DNA from: Pseudarthrobacter sp. NamE2
Lineage (GTDB): Bacteria > Actinomycetota > Actinomycetes > Actinomycetales > Micrococcaceae
Assembly: GCF_005796205.1 (NCBI RefSeq)
Contig: NZ_VAHN01000020.1
Span: 1 to 48,882, forward strand
Direction: 5' to 3'
DNA: 48,882 bases
The stretch's first letter is position 1; each line of letters starts with the position of its first letter. This document shows, piece after piece, positions 14,200 to 21,996 of the stretch. The notes under the pieces are model-generated. The model saw only the letters and a program-made list of their open reading frames with translations. It did not search any database and was not told the DNA's origin. A program made the translations under genes and the position numbers.

Positions 14200-15267
14200 A
14201 TGCGCTTTTCCCTTTTCGTCCACATGGAGCGCTGGGACGAGTCCGTCTCGTACCAGGAAAGCTTCGAAAACCTGACCGAGCTCACCCTCATGGCCGAGGC
14301 CGGCGGTTTCAGCACCGTCTGGATCGGTGAGCACCACTCGATGGAATACACCATCTCGCCGAGTCCTATGCCCCAGCTCGCGAACCTGGCCGCGCGAACC
14401 TCAAAGATCCGCCTCGGCGCCGGAACCATCATCGCCCCGTTCTGGAACCCGCTCCGCGTCGCGGGGGAGTGCGCCCTCCTGGATGTCATCAGTAACGGCC
14501 GCATGGAAGTGGGCCTGGCCCGCGGAGCCTACCAGTTTGAGTTCGACCGCCTGATGGGCGGCATGTCAGCGGTCGACGGCGGCAAGCACCTCCGTGAGCT
14601 CGTCCCTGCCGTGCGCAAGCTGTGGGAAGGCGATTACGAACACAATGGCGAAGTGTGGCAGTTCCCCACTTCAACGAGCGTTCCCAAGCCCGTCCAAAAG
14701 CCGACCCCGCCGATGTGGATCGCCGCCCGCGATATTTCCTCGCATGAGTTCGCGGTCGAGAACGGATGCAATGTCATGGTCACCCCGCTGATGAAGGGTG
14801 ACGAGGAGGTCGAGGACCTCGTCAACAAGTTCGAGTCAGCTGTCGAGAAAAACCCGGGCGTGCCCCGTCCGGACCTCATGGTCCTGCGCCACACCCACGT
14901 CCACTCCGCAGACGAGCCCGAGGGCTGGCGCCGCCCGGCCGAAGGCATCAACAAGTTCTACCGGACCTTCGATGCCTGGTTCGGCAACAAGACCACGCCC
15001 AAGAACGGCTTCCTCGAGCCCAGCCCCGAAGAAAAGTTCGCCGAACGTCCCGAGTTCACGCCTGAGTCTCTGCACAAGACCGCCATGATCGGCACGCCGG
15101 AGGAGATCATCGAACGGCTCCGCAAGTACGAAGCCCTCGGCGTCACCGAATTCAGCGTCTGGTCCGACAACAGCCTTACCCACGAGGAAAAGAAGCGCTC
15201 CCTCGAACTCTTCATTAAACACGTCGTCCCGGCCTTCGAGGAGCAACCCGCCGCCGTTGGAGGCTAA
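14200..15267 (+). CDS. LLM-class (luciferase-like) flavin-dependent monooxygenase
   Basis: A 355-residue TIM-barrel flavin monooxygenase. Recognisable blocks are F-S-T-V-W-I-G-E-H-H near residue 45, I-R-L-G-A-G-T-I-I-A-P near 70, V-A-G-E-C-A-L-L-D-V-I-S-N-G-R close after, and P-P-M-W-I-A-A-R-D. Enzymes of this class use reduced flavin delivered by a separate reductase; the SnoaL-flavin reductase fusion across the divergent promoter is the obvious partner. The ATG at 14200 has GAAGGAG, and a strong terminator follows. By context it would be the ring-cleaving oxygenase of an N-heterocyclic substrate. Confidence 0.9.
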   Translation: MRFSLFVHMERWDESVSYQESFENLTELTLMAEAGGFSTVWIGEHHSMEYTISPSPMPQLANLAARTSKIRLGAGTIIAPFWNPLRVAGECALLDVISNGRMEVGLARGAYQFEFDRLMGGMSAVDGGKHLRELVPAVRKLWEGDYEHNGEVWQFPTSTSVPKPVQKPTPPMWIAARDISSHEFAVENGCNVMVTPLMKGDEEVEDLVNKFESAVEKNPGVPRPDLMVLRHTHVHSADEPEGWRRPAEGINKFYRTFDAWFGNKTTPKNGFLEPSPEEKFAERPEFTPESLHKTAMIGTPEEIIERLRKYEALGVTEFSVWSDNSLTHEEKKRSLELFIKHVVPAFEEQPAAVGG

Positions 15268-15341
15268 CCACCAATTCGTACCACAGGGCTGACGGAAACC
15301 GCCGATAGGTAAATCCTTCATCAACTTGGCAGTGACAAAGC

Positions 15342-15376
15342 AGCACCCCGGTCTTGGACCGGGGTGCTGTTCTTTT
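15342..15376 (+). terminator. Rho-independent terminator of the monooxygenase operon
   Basis: A perfect 12-bp stem AGCACCCCGGTC / GACCGGGGTGCT with a TTG loop (15342-15368), followed by GTTCTTTT. It is the cleanest intrinsic terminator in the window. Confidence 0.9.
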
Positions 15377-15561
15377 ATCGCCTCTGTGGTCTTTTCCGCG
15401 CGTGCTCTTGCCGTTCTGCCTCGGCGGTCGCCCGTTTGACGGGAGTAAGGCGCCAGCTTGTGCCCACCCGCCGGCCACCCAACGTTTGCAGACCTAAGCC
15501 AGGTTGCAACCTGGTGCTGTAGCCAAATCTCGCTGGGTTAACGCGCGTTTATACTCAATTT

Positions 15562-16185
15562 ATGACAACTGGGCAGACGGAGAAGGTACTTTCTGCCGAG
15601 TCCGGCCCCGGAACGTTGGATGCTCCCGGTCCCCTGGAAAGCGTTATCGCAGGCCAGGTAAAGCGGCATCGGGTAGGGGCTGGCATGTCGGCCGCGGAGT
15701 TGGCGGCCCGGACGGGTCTGTCCAAGGCGATGATCTCCAAGATTGAGTCGGCTAACACGTCCTGTTCTCTTACTACTCTCCATCGGCTGGCCCAGGGTTT
15801 GAATATCCCGGTTACGGCGCTGTTCCAAGGTGCGGATACCGAACGCGAGGCGACTCTCACCCGTGCGGGAGAGGGTAGCGTTACCGTCCGCAGCGGCACA
15901 CGGCATGGCCATGAATACCGTTCGCTGGGCGAGCTTAAGCGTCGGGCGCGTGCCATTGAGCCGAGCCTGGTAACCCTGACGAGCGCCTCTGATGTGTTTC
16001 CCCAGTTTCAGCATGCTGGTACCGAGTTCATCTACATGCTTGAGGGCCGCATGGTCTACGGCCATGGATCCTATGAATATGACCTCGGCCCCGGCGACTC
16101 ACTTGTGTTTGAGGGGGAGGGGCCCCACGGGCCGCTGCGCTTGGTGGAATTGCCTATTCGGTTCCTGGCAGTGGCAGCACCCTGA
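15562..16185 (+). CDS. XRE family regulator with C-terminal cupin domain
   Basis: A 207-residue regulator. The helix-turn-helix is at residues ~35-90 (A-E-L-A-A-R-T-G-L-S-K-A-M-I-S-K-I-E) and the small beta-barrel cupin at ~135-207 (H-A-G-T-E-F-I-Y-M-L-E-G-R and L-G-P-G-D-S-L-V-F). This architecture often controls amino acid, amine or polyamine catabolism. It is transcribed toward the HutD-Amt operon, and the genes end tail to tail with a 38-base gap. Regulation of the neighbouring amine genes is a guess from proximity. Confidence 0.88.
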   Translation: MTTGQTEKVLSAESGPGTLDAPGPLESVIAGQVKRHRVGAGMSAAELAARTGLSKAMISKIESANTSCSLTTLHRLAQGLNIPVTALFQGADTEREATLTRAGEGSVTVRSGTRHGHEYRSLGELKRRARAIEPSLVTLTSASDVFPQFQHAGTEFIYMLEGRMVYGHGSYEYDLGPGDSLVFEGEGPHGPLRLVELPIRFLAVAAP

Positions 16186-16223
16186 CCTTGCAGGCAACGT
16201 GCGCTGTGCTTGCCGGAGCGGAA

Positions 16224-16784
16224 TCAGCAAGGGTTAAGTTCGACGAGGGCCGCGGTGCCTTGGCCCCGAATCACTTGAGGCGCTGCTTTTGACCCAAGCA
16301 CTGCATCGAACCGGCGCAGCGCCGTGCCACTGGCATGGGCGTGACCATCTAGGAGAACAGCTACTTGATGCGGCATCAGCTGGTGTTCACCGAGCGGCAG
16401 GATCGTAACGGTGCCTTCGGTCCGGCCCGCCCTGCACATGAGGTTCAGGTTCCTCACCGGGCCCTGGGGCAGTTCTGCTGTGGTGACGGCGCCCCCGTCG
16501 AACGACAGTGGCTGGTGTGAGGCCACCGAGCGGGAGGTGCCATCGATGGTGAGCTGAAGCGGGCCGCCGTCCACCAGGGTGAGAACGCGCCTAATGCCCG
16601 GCAGCCCGGAGAAGAGTCCGGGCTGCCGGACATCGGCGATGGAGAGCCGCCAGTCCCAATGGTCACCTGCGCCGATGTCCAGACCCCCGCCCTGGGCCAA
16701 GGTGCCTGCAGCGATCACTTTGAGACTGCCCCCGCCGTTGATCCACGGTGACCCTTCGAGGTCGGCGAATCGGATGATGTCCAT
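16224..16784 (-). CDS. HutD family protein
   Basis: A 186-residue member of the HutD/Ves cupin-type family, usually found with histidine or other nitrogen-compound utilisation genes. Typical blocks are the start I-I-R-F-A-D-L-E-G-S-P-W-I-N-G-G-G, W-D-W-R-L-S-I-A-D-V, F-S-G-L-P-G-I-R-R and P-L-S-F-D-G. It starts by a one-base overlap (TGATG) with the stop of the ammonium transporter gene, so the two are translationally coupled. Its biochemical role is not established; it is thought to buffer catabolic flux. Confidence 0.88.
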   Translation of the reverse strand: MDIIRFADLEGSPWINGGGSLKVIAAGTLAQGGGLDIGAGDHWDWRLSIADVRQPGLFSGLPGIRRVLTLVDGGPLQLTIDGTSRSVASHQPLSFDGGAVTTAELPQGPVRNLNLMCRAGRTEGTVTILPLGEHQLMPHQVAVLLDGHAHASGTALRRFDAVLGSKAAPQVIRGQGTAALVELNPC

Positions 16785-18073
16785 CAGGACCGCGAGGGTG
16801 AGCCGAGCATTTCGGGTTCTTCGTCCACGAGGTAGGCCTCCTCCGCGTGAGCGGTGAGGTCGATGCCGCGCAGTTCGTCCTCGGGACGGATACGCAGACC
16901 GACGGTAATCTGGACGAGCTTTGCCACGACCCAGGTTGCGGCGAAGGAGTAAACGAGGACGGCTGCGGTGGCGAGGGCCTGTGTGGCGAGCAGGTCGAGT
17001 CCGCCGCCGTAAAGCAACCCTGCTGCCTTGTTCGGGGCTGCGTCGGTGGCGAAGATGCCGATGAGCAGTGTGCCGATGATGCCGCCGACCAGGTGAACGC
17101 CGACGACGTCCAGGGAGTCATCGAAGCCGAGGCGGAACTTCCATTCGACGGCCAGAGAGCATACGGCTCCAGCAATTGCGCCTATGGCGATAGCGCCGAG
17201 GGGGCTGACTGCTCCGCAGGCGGGTGTGATGGCTACGAGGCCGGCGACCAGGCCGGAAGCAGCTCCCACGCTGCTGGCACGGCCGCGGCGGAGGCGTTCG
17301 ACGGCAATCCAGCCCAGGAGCGCGGCGGCGCCTGCCACCGCAGTGGTGAGGAAGACGACGGATGCGGTGTTCCCGGCAGCCAGGGCTGATCCGGCGTTGA
17401 AGCCGTACCAGCCAACCCAGAGGAGTCCGGCGCCGACGAGTACCAGGGGCCGGCTGTGGGGGCGGATGTGTTCGCTCTTGGGCCAGCCGGTGCTGCGTCC
17501 GAGCGCCAGGGAGAGTGCCAGGGCGGCGACGCCGGCGTTGATGTGGACGGCTGTGCCGCCGGCGAAGTCTATGGCTTTGAGGTCGTTGAGGATCCATCCT
17601 CCGGTGATGGTGCCGTCGGGCGAGTCCAGGGCGAAGACCCAGTGGGCAACGGGAAGGTAGACAAGTGTCGCCCAGAGTGCGGCGAACAGCATCCAGGCGC
17701 CGAATTTCATGCGTCCTGCTGCGGCCCCGGCAATGATGGCGGTGGTGATGCCTGCGAAGAAAAGCTGGAATGCTGCGAACAGAGCCGGTGGGAGGGATGC
17801 GTTCGGGTCCTCGGCCAGCAGTTGCTCCAGGCCGGGGTATTCGGTGACGTCTCCGATGAGGCCGAGTCCGCCCACTGAGTTGCCGAAAACGGCCGAGTAG
17901 CCGAAGACGGCCCACAGGACGGCGACGATGCTGACGCCACCGAAGCACATCATCATCATGTTGAGGATACGGCGGGAACCGACCATTCCCCCATAAAAGA
18001 GGGCCAGTGCGGGGATCATCAAGCAAACCAAAGCCGAGCTGACCAGTAGCCAGGCGACATTTCCCGAATCCAT
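16784..18073 (-). CDS. amt: Ammonium transporter
   Basis: A 429-residue, 11-helix Amt/MEP/Rh channel for ammonium. The twin pore histidines are in V-H-I-N-A-G and G-V-H-L-V-G-G, with aromatic gate sequences and the A-I-D-F-A-G-G motif typical of Amt. The start is set at the ATG at 18073 (M-D-S-G-N-V-A-W-L), which has AAGAGG upstream; the longer frame to 18166 would run through a terminator hairpin. The C-terminal tail is acidic (~40 residues). Coupled to hutD. The context of deaminating and ureido-hydrolysing enzymes suggests scavenging of released ammonium or uptake of methylammonium. Confidence 0.92.
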   Translation of the reverse strand: MDSGNVAWLLVSSALVCLMIPALALFYGGMVGSRRILNMMMMCFGGVSIVAVLWAVFGYSAVFGNSVGGLGLIGDVTEYPGLEQLLAEDPNASLPPALFAAFQLFFAGITTAIIAGAAAGRMKFGAWMLFAALWATLVYLPVAHWVFALDSPDGTITGGWILNDLKAIDFAGGTAVHINAGVAALALSLALGRSTGWPKSEHIRPHSRPLVLVGAGLLWVGWYGFNAGSALAAGNTASVVFLTTAVAGAAALLGWIAVERLRRGRASSVGAASGLVAGLVAITPACGAVSPLGAIAIGAIAGAVCSLAVEWKFRLGFDDSLDVVGVHLVGGIIGTLLIGIFATDAAPNKAAGLLYGGGLDLLATQALATAAVLVYSFAATWVVAKLVQITVGLRIRPEDELRGIDLTAHAEEAYLVDEEPEMLGSPSRS

Positions 18074-18137
18074 GGGAAGCCTCTTTCGAAATGGACGCGG
18101 TTGGAAGATTGCGTCGGGTGTGCGGAGTAAAAGGGGT

Positions 18138-18168
18138 GCATGGGGGCAGGTGACGGCTGCCCCCATGC
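18138..18168 (-). terminator. Hairpin between the ornithine-cyclodeaminase-like gene and amt
   Basis: A perfect 12-bp stem GCATGGGGGCAG / CTGCCCCCATGC with a 7-base loop, 11 bases past the upstream stop codon. It separates amt-hutD from the upstream amine-catabolic genes. Confidence 0.75.
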
Positions 18169-18179
18169 GGGTCTTTGGA

Positions 18180-19313
18180 TCAGGCCAGGGCGGGGGTGTC
18201 CCAGAGGTTCAGGACGGTGCCGATGTTCTTCTCTTCAGCGGTTTGGTACAGCTCGGTGGCCCAGGCAACGTCTTCGATGGGCATGCCGCCGACGGAGTAG
18301 AGGATGATTTCTTCGTCGTCGCGTCGTGCGGGGAGCTTTCCGGTGGCGATGTCGGCGATTTCTTCGATCTTTGAGGCCGGGATCTTTCCTTCCTCGAGCA
18401 GACCAAACCAGTGCGATCCGGGGATGCCCAGAATCTGGTAGGCGGTGGGGCCGTATTCATCGAGCCACGCCCGGTAGAGGCCCTCGGCGTCAATGACCAG
18501 GCGGGCGTCTCCCTGGAGGAAGTCGTCATCGAAGCGCGCGGCGGCGGGCAGGAGCAGGAGGGCTCCGGGCTTGATTGCATGCTTCGGGAAGTACGGGAAG
18601 GCTTCGCTTCCTGCCGCGTCGGTGGACGTGGTGGCCATGACGACATCGGCGTCGGCGATTGCGTTCTCGATGGTGTGTGCGGCGGTGACCGTGGTGAGCT
18701 GGGGGAACTTGGCGGTAGCCCAGTCGACGAAGGCCTGCGTGGTGCCGGTGCTGCGGCCCTTTACGTACAAGGTGTCAATCGAGGGGCGCAGCGCAAGGGT
18801 GGTTTCGAGGACGGAGCGGGCGATGACGCCCGGGCCAACGACTGCGGCAACCTTGGCGTCGGCTTTTGCGAGGTGCTTGACGCCGACACCCGGGACGGCG
18901 CCGGTGCGGTAGGCGCTAAGCAGGTTGGCGCTCATGATGGCCAGTGGCGCCCCGGTGTCCCGGTCGTTTAGGACGAAGACGTGGATCGAGCGGGGAAGCC
19001 CTTTCTGCCGGTTTTCGGTGTTGGAGCCGTACCACTTCACGCCGGTGGTTCCGAACCGGCCACCCAGGTATGCGGGCATTGCCATGAAGCGGCGGTCGGG
19101 GCCGTCCTTCGGCATGCCCTCGAATGCGGGGTCAGCGGGGAAGGTGATCATTGCCCCGTGGGAGTTTCCGTTCTCGCCGGCCATTCGGTAATCACCCTGG
19201 CGCAGGAGTATCAGGGCCTCTTCCATCACGTTGGTGCAGCGGACAAGGTCGCCGACACCGGCTTCGATCATGTTCGGTTCGCTGAGGTACCGGAAGTTGA
19301 TACGGGTAGACAC
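18180..19313 (-). CDS. Ornithine cyclodeaminase/mu-crystallin family protein (tyramine oxidase subunit B-like)
   Basis: A 377-residue NAD(P)-binding protein of the ornithine cyclodeaminase/mu-crystallin fold. Supporting blocks are the substrate-side M-A-M-P-A-Y-L-G-G-R and G-V-K-W-Y, A-I-M-S-A-N-L-L-S-A-Y-R-T-G-A, and the dinucleotide loop V-V-G-P-G-V-I-A-R-S. Close relatives in actinobacteria are often labelled 'tyramine oxidase subunit B', a poorly tested name. The GTG at 19313 is chosen because CAGGAG precedes it; the ATG 24 bases upstream lacks a ribosome site. It lies 170 bases after the M20 gene on the same strand. Likely a cyclodeaminase, imine reductase or amino acid dehydrogenase. 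Confidence 0.8.
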   Translation of the reverse strand: MSTRINFRYLSEPNMIEAGVGDLVRCTNVMEEALILLRQGDYRMAGENGNSHGAMITFPADPAFEGMPKDGPDRRFMAMPAYLGGRFGTTGVKWYGSNTENRQKGLPRSIHVFVLNDRDTGAPLAIMSANLLSAYRTGAVPGVGVKHLAKADAKVAAVVGPGVIARSVLETTLALRPSIDTLYVKGRSTGTTQAFVDWATAKFPQLTTVTAAHTIENAIADADVVMATTSTDAAGSEAFPYFPKHAIKPGALLLLPAAARFDDDFLQGDARLVIDAEGLYRAWLDEYGPTAYQILGIPGSHWFGLLEEGKIPASKIEEIADIATGKLPARRDDEEIILYSVGGMPIEDVAWATELYQTAEEKNIGTVLNLWDTPALA

Positions 19314-19443
19314 ATTGACTCCTGAAATTCTTGTCATGAAACGGTGGTGAGTACGAGTAAACGCAGGGTGGGTTTCGGCTGCGTCAGGGCGATGTTTCCG
19401 GCGTGTAACTTCTTTCTGGGCCGGTTCACTGCAGACTGAAGCG

Positions 19444-19466
19444 CCCGCACCGCGTGGCGGTACGGG
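19444..19466 (-). terminator. Imperfect hairpin after the M20 hydrolase gene
   Basis: CCCG-CA-CCGC / GCGG-TA-CGGG around GTG, with a two-base internal mismatch, 18 bases past the M20 stop. Weak candidate terminator or processing site. Confidence 0.35.
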
Positions 19467-19483
19467 TGGTCAGTCCTAAGGCG

Positions 19484-20719
19484 TTAGGTCATGAGCGCCG
19501 CGAGGGCGTCTGCCAAGGTTTGGGCTCCGGTTTCGGCGTCTTCGTCCAGCACGTGTTCTTCGGGGGAGTGGGATATGCCGCTGGGATTGCGGACGAACAG
19601 CATGGCTGTTGGGACTAGGGGGGAGAGTACCCCGGCGTCGTGTCCTGCGCCGGTGTCAAGCATGGGTGCGTCCGGCAGCGCGTGTTGGAGTTGTTGCTGC
19701 AGTCCTGGATCGAAGTGGACTGTGGGGCTCAGTGATTCTTCTGTGAGTTCGATTGTGCAGCCTTCTTCGGCGGCAATCAGTTGCGCCTGGGTGTGGATGC
19801 TTTCCACGAGGGAGGCGGTGATGGCGTCATCGGGGTGGCGGACGTCGAGCCAGAAGTCCACTCGTGAAGCAATGACGTTGGTCCCGCCGGGGACTGGTTG
19901 CAGGCGGCCAACTGTAGCGCGGGCGTGGGGCTGCTGGCGGGCGGTGTCGCGGATGGCGACGACGGTACGGGAAGCTGCAATCATGGGGTCGCGGCGGTCG
20001 GCCATCAGTGTGGTGCCGGCATGGTTTCCCTGTCCGTTGATGCTCAGGCGCCATCGGCCGTGGCCGAGGATCGATGAAGCGACGGCGATGGGCCGGTTGA
20101 GGTCGATCAGGCCGCGGCCTTGTTCGACGTGGAGTTCGACGAACGCGCCGATCTGCCCCAGGAGCTGTTCATCCTTTCCCAGAAAGCGGGGGTCGAGGCC
20201 GTTTGCGCGGGCGATGTCGGCGAAGGTGTTGCCCTCCGGGTCACTGAGGTTCCGGGCTTTGTCCGCGTCAATGGCGCCGGTCATCAGGCGCGAGCCGAGG
20301 CAGGCGACGCCGAAGCGGGAACCTTCCTCTTCCGAGAAGACCACAACGGCCAGTGGCCGTGTTGGGGTGGTGATGCGGGCTTTGAGCATATCGACGGCGA
20401 CCAGGGCGGAGGCTACACCGAGGGGGCCATCGAAGTGGCCACCGCCGGGGACGGAGTCGAGGTGGCTGCCGGTAATGAGGCTGTTGCTGCGGTCACCGCC
20501 CGGGATGTCCCACCAGGCCCAGATGGCGCCGTTGCGGTCTGTTTCCACAGACAGGCCACGTTTGGTGGCCTGTTCGATGAACCATTCACGCAGGTCGAGT
20601 TCGGCTGTGGAGTAGACGGGGCGGGTGTAGCCGCCGCGCAAGGGATCGGCGCCTGTTGCGGCGATGTCCGACAGCAGGCCGGTCACGGTGGCCACCGTAG
20701 CGGTGGCGATTTCTGGCAT
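19484..20719 (-). CDS. M20 family amidohydrolase (allantoate / N-carbamoyl-L-amino acid hydrolase type)
   Basis: A 411-residue di-metal hydrolase cleaving ureido or carbamoyl bonds, releasing CO2 and ammonia. Metal-ligand blocks are G-S-H-L-D-S-V, G-G-H-F-D-G-P-L-G and E-E-E-G-S-R-F, then the E-L-H-V-E-Q-G-R motif characteristic of the AllC/hydantoinase-associated subgroup. ATG at 20719; it overlaps the stop of the flavoprotein gene by one base (TGATG). No hydantoinase or allantoinase gene is in the window. Coupling to an N-methyl-amino-acid oxidase suggests the product may be an N-substituted amino acid; this is inference. Confidence 0.87.
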   Translation of the reverse strand: MPEIATATVATVTGLLSDIAATGADPLRGGYTRPVYSTAELDLREWFIEQATKRGLSVETDRNGAIWAWWDIPGGDRSNSLITGSHLDSVPGGGHFDGPLGVASALVAVDMLKARITTPTRPLAVVVFSEEEGSRFGVACLGSRLMTGAIDADKARNLSDPEGNTFADIARANGLDPRFLGKDEQLLGQIGAFVELHVEQGRGLIDLNRPIAVASSILGHGRWRLSINGQGNHAGTTLMADRRDPMIAASRTVVAIRDTARQQPHARATVGRLQPVPGGTNVIASRVDFWLDVRHPDDAITASLVESIHTQAQLIAAEEGCTIELTEESLSPTVHFDPGLQQQLQHALPDAPMLDTGAGHDAGVLSPLVPTAMLFVRNPSGISHSPEEHVLDEDAETGAQTLADALAALMT

Positions 20720-21873
20720 CAGTGTGCTCCTGCCATGGCGGTTTGGGCGTCGAGGCGGAATTGTTCCGGAACGGTTCCGGCGCCGGTGGCGAGGTCGGCA
20801 GCGAGTTGCCCGATCAGCGGTGCGAACTTGGCGCCGTGGCCGGAGCAGGGGGAGAGGAGGGTGATGCCGTCAGCACGGTCCAGGATGAAGTCCTCGCTGG
20901 GGGTATTCGTGAAGAGGCAGGTGGTTTCGGCGTATGGTTCGGGAGTCAGGCCGGGAAGGTACTTCTCGACGTAGTCGATCACTCGGCGGCGGTTGGCAGG
21001 GTCGATCAGCCCGTCCTGGTCCGCGGCGGACGGCAGGGTTTTGCCGCCGTTGTATTCGGCGACTTTTTGTCCCCGGAAGCCGGCATCGCGGCCACCGGGC
21101 AGGCCGTACGCTTGCCAGCCGTCGCGTTTGTGGATGAACGTGGGCCAGGGTGTGTTGCCGGTGTCCGCGCTGTCGGCGTAGGGGAAGTGGTAGGCCTGTT
21201 CCTGCCGGACTTCCAGTGCTGGCATGTTCGCCAGGAATCCCACCGGCAGGGACAGTGAGCCGAGCAATTGGGGAAGCCAGCCGCCGGCTGCGACGATGAC
21301 GTTCCCGGCGTGCAGCGAACGTCCGTCATCCGAGGTGAGGACGTAGTTGCCCGCGGTTCCGGTGATGGACGCGACGGCCCAGTTGGTGTGCAGGGCTGCG
21401 CCGTTTGCGGTTGCCTGGGCGACCATGGCTGCCACGGATTCGTGGGCGTCGATGACCCCGGCGCCGGGGTGCCAGAGCACGTCGGTGTCGAAGGCGATCT
21501 GCGGCCACCTGGTTTGTGCTTCTTGGGCCGAGAGGAGTTCGTGCTCAATGCCGTAGTTGGTCAACGCTGCAGCGAGGCGTTCCGGTTGCCGGACCGCGCC
21601 GTAGTCCACGGCGCCGGTAGGGGTGATCAGTTGCTTGCCGGTTAGGTGGGCGAGTTCGTCCCAGCCTGCCTTCGCTTGCAGGACAAGTCCGGTGTAGAAG
21701 TCGTCTGGGTAGGCATAGCGAAAGATCCGGGCCGAGCCGTGTGAGCTGCCCGCGTCGTTTGCCGGCGTGCTCCGCTCCAGCAGCGCTACTTCGTGGCCGC
21801 GGACGGCAAGCTGCCAGGCAGAAGCCGCGCCGGAGAGCCCCGCCCCGACAACGGCATATTCGATCGATTCCAT
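20719..21873 (-). CDS. Monomeric sarcosine oxidase / N-methyl-L-tryptophan oxidase family flavoprotein
   Basis: A 384-residue FAD-dependent amine oxidase of the MSOX/MTOX (SoxA/SolA) family. The dinucleotide loop is V-V-G-A-G-L-S-G (residues 8-15). The covalent-flavin cysteine is likely Cys319 in E-T-T-C-L-F-T-N-T-P, and C-S-G-H-G-A-K-F-A-P lies near the C-terminus. Such enzymes oxidatively demethylate secondary N-methyl amines to formaldehyde and H2O2, or deaminate related amino acids. The ATG at 21873 has GGGAG upstream; the frame extension to 21963 enters the divergent LysR promoter. It is first in the leftward operon, translationally coupled to the M20 gene. Confidence 0.87.
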   Translation of the reverse strand: MESIEYAVVGAGLSGAASAWQLAVRGHEVALLERSTPANDAGSSHGSARIFRYAYPDDFYTGLVLQAKAGWDELAHLTGKQLITPTGAVDYGAVRQPERLAAALTNYGIEHELLSAQEAQTRWPQIAFDTDVLWHPGAGVIDAHESVAAMVAQATANGAALHTNWAVASITGTAGNYVLTSDDGRSLHAGNVIVAAGGWLPQLLGSLSLPVGFLANMPALEVRQEQAYHFPYADSADTGNTPWPTFIHKRDGWQAYGLPGGRDAGFRGQKVAEYNGGKTLPSAADQDGLIDPANRRRVIDYVEKYLPGLTPEPYAETTCLFTNTPSEDFILDRADGITLLSPCSGHGAKFAPLIGQLAADLATGAGTVPEQFRLDAQTAMAGAH

Positions 21874-21950
21874 TGAGTGGCTCCCAATTGTGATTGAGGG
21901 GTGCGTATTGCGTTGTCTCCAGTAACCCATCGCAGGAGTGCGCGCGTCCA

Positions 21951-21968
21951 ATATCATTTGCAAAGTGA
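21951..21968 (+). promoter_or_regulatory. Candidate LysR operator in the soxA-like/LysR intergenic region
   Basis: TTTGCAAA (21957-21964) is a perfect 8-bp palindrome flanked by ATCA and GTGAT, giving a near-symmetric ATCA-TTTGCAAA-GTGAT. It lies between the divergent flavoprotein and LysR starts (gap 123 bases), where a LysR protein would bind. Sequence evidence only. Confidence 0.35.
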
Positions 21969-21996
21969 TTATTACTGTCTATCGAAAGAATCAGTC

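Noticed and set aside
5283..15267. Pyridine (pyr-type) degradation as the primary assignment of the oxygenase locus
   Set aside because: The monooxygenase, reductase and succinate-semialdehyde dehydrogenase would fit, but I see no formamide-releasing amidohydrolase pair, and a BCCT betaine transporter and an extra aldehyde dehydrogenase fit an N-methyl pyridinium substrate better. Kept as the main alternative.
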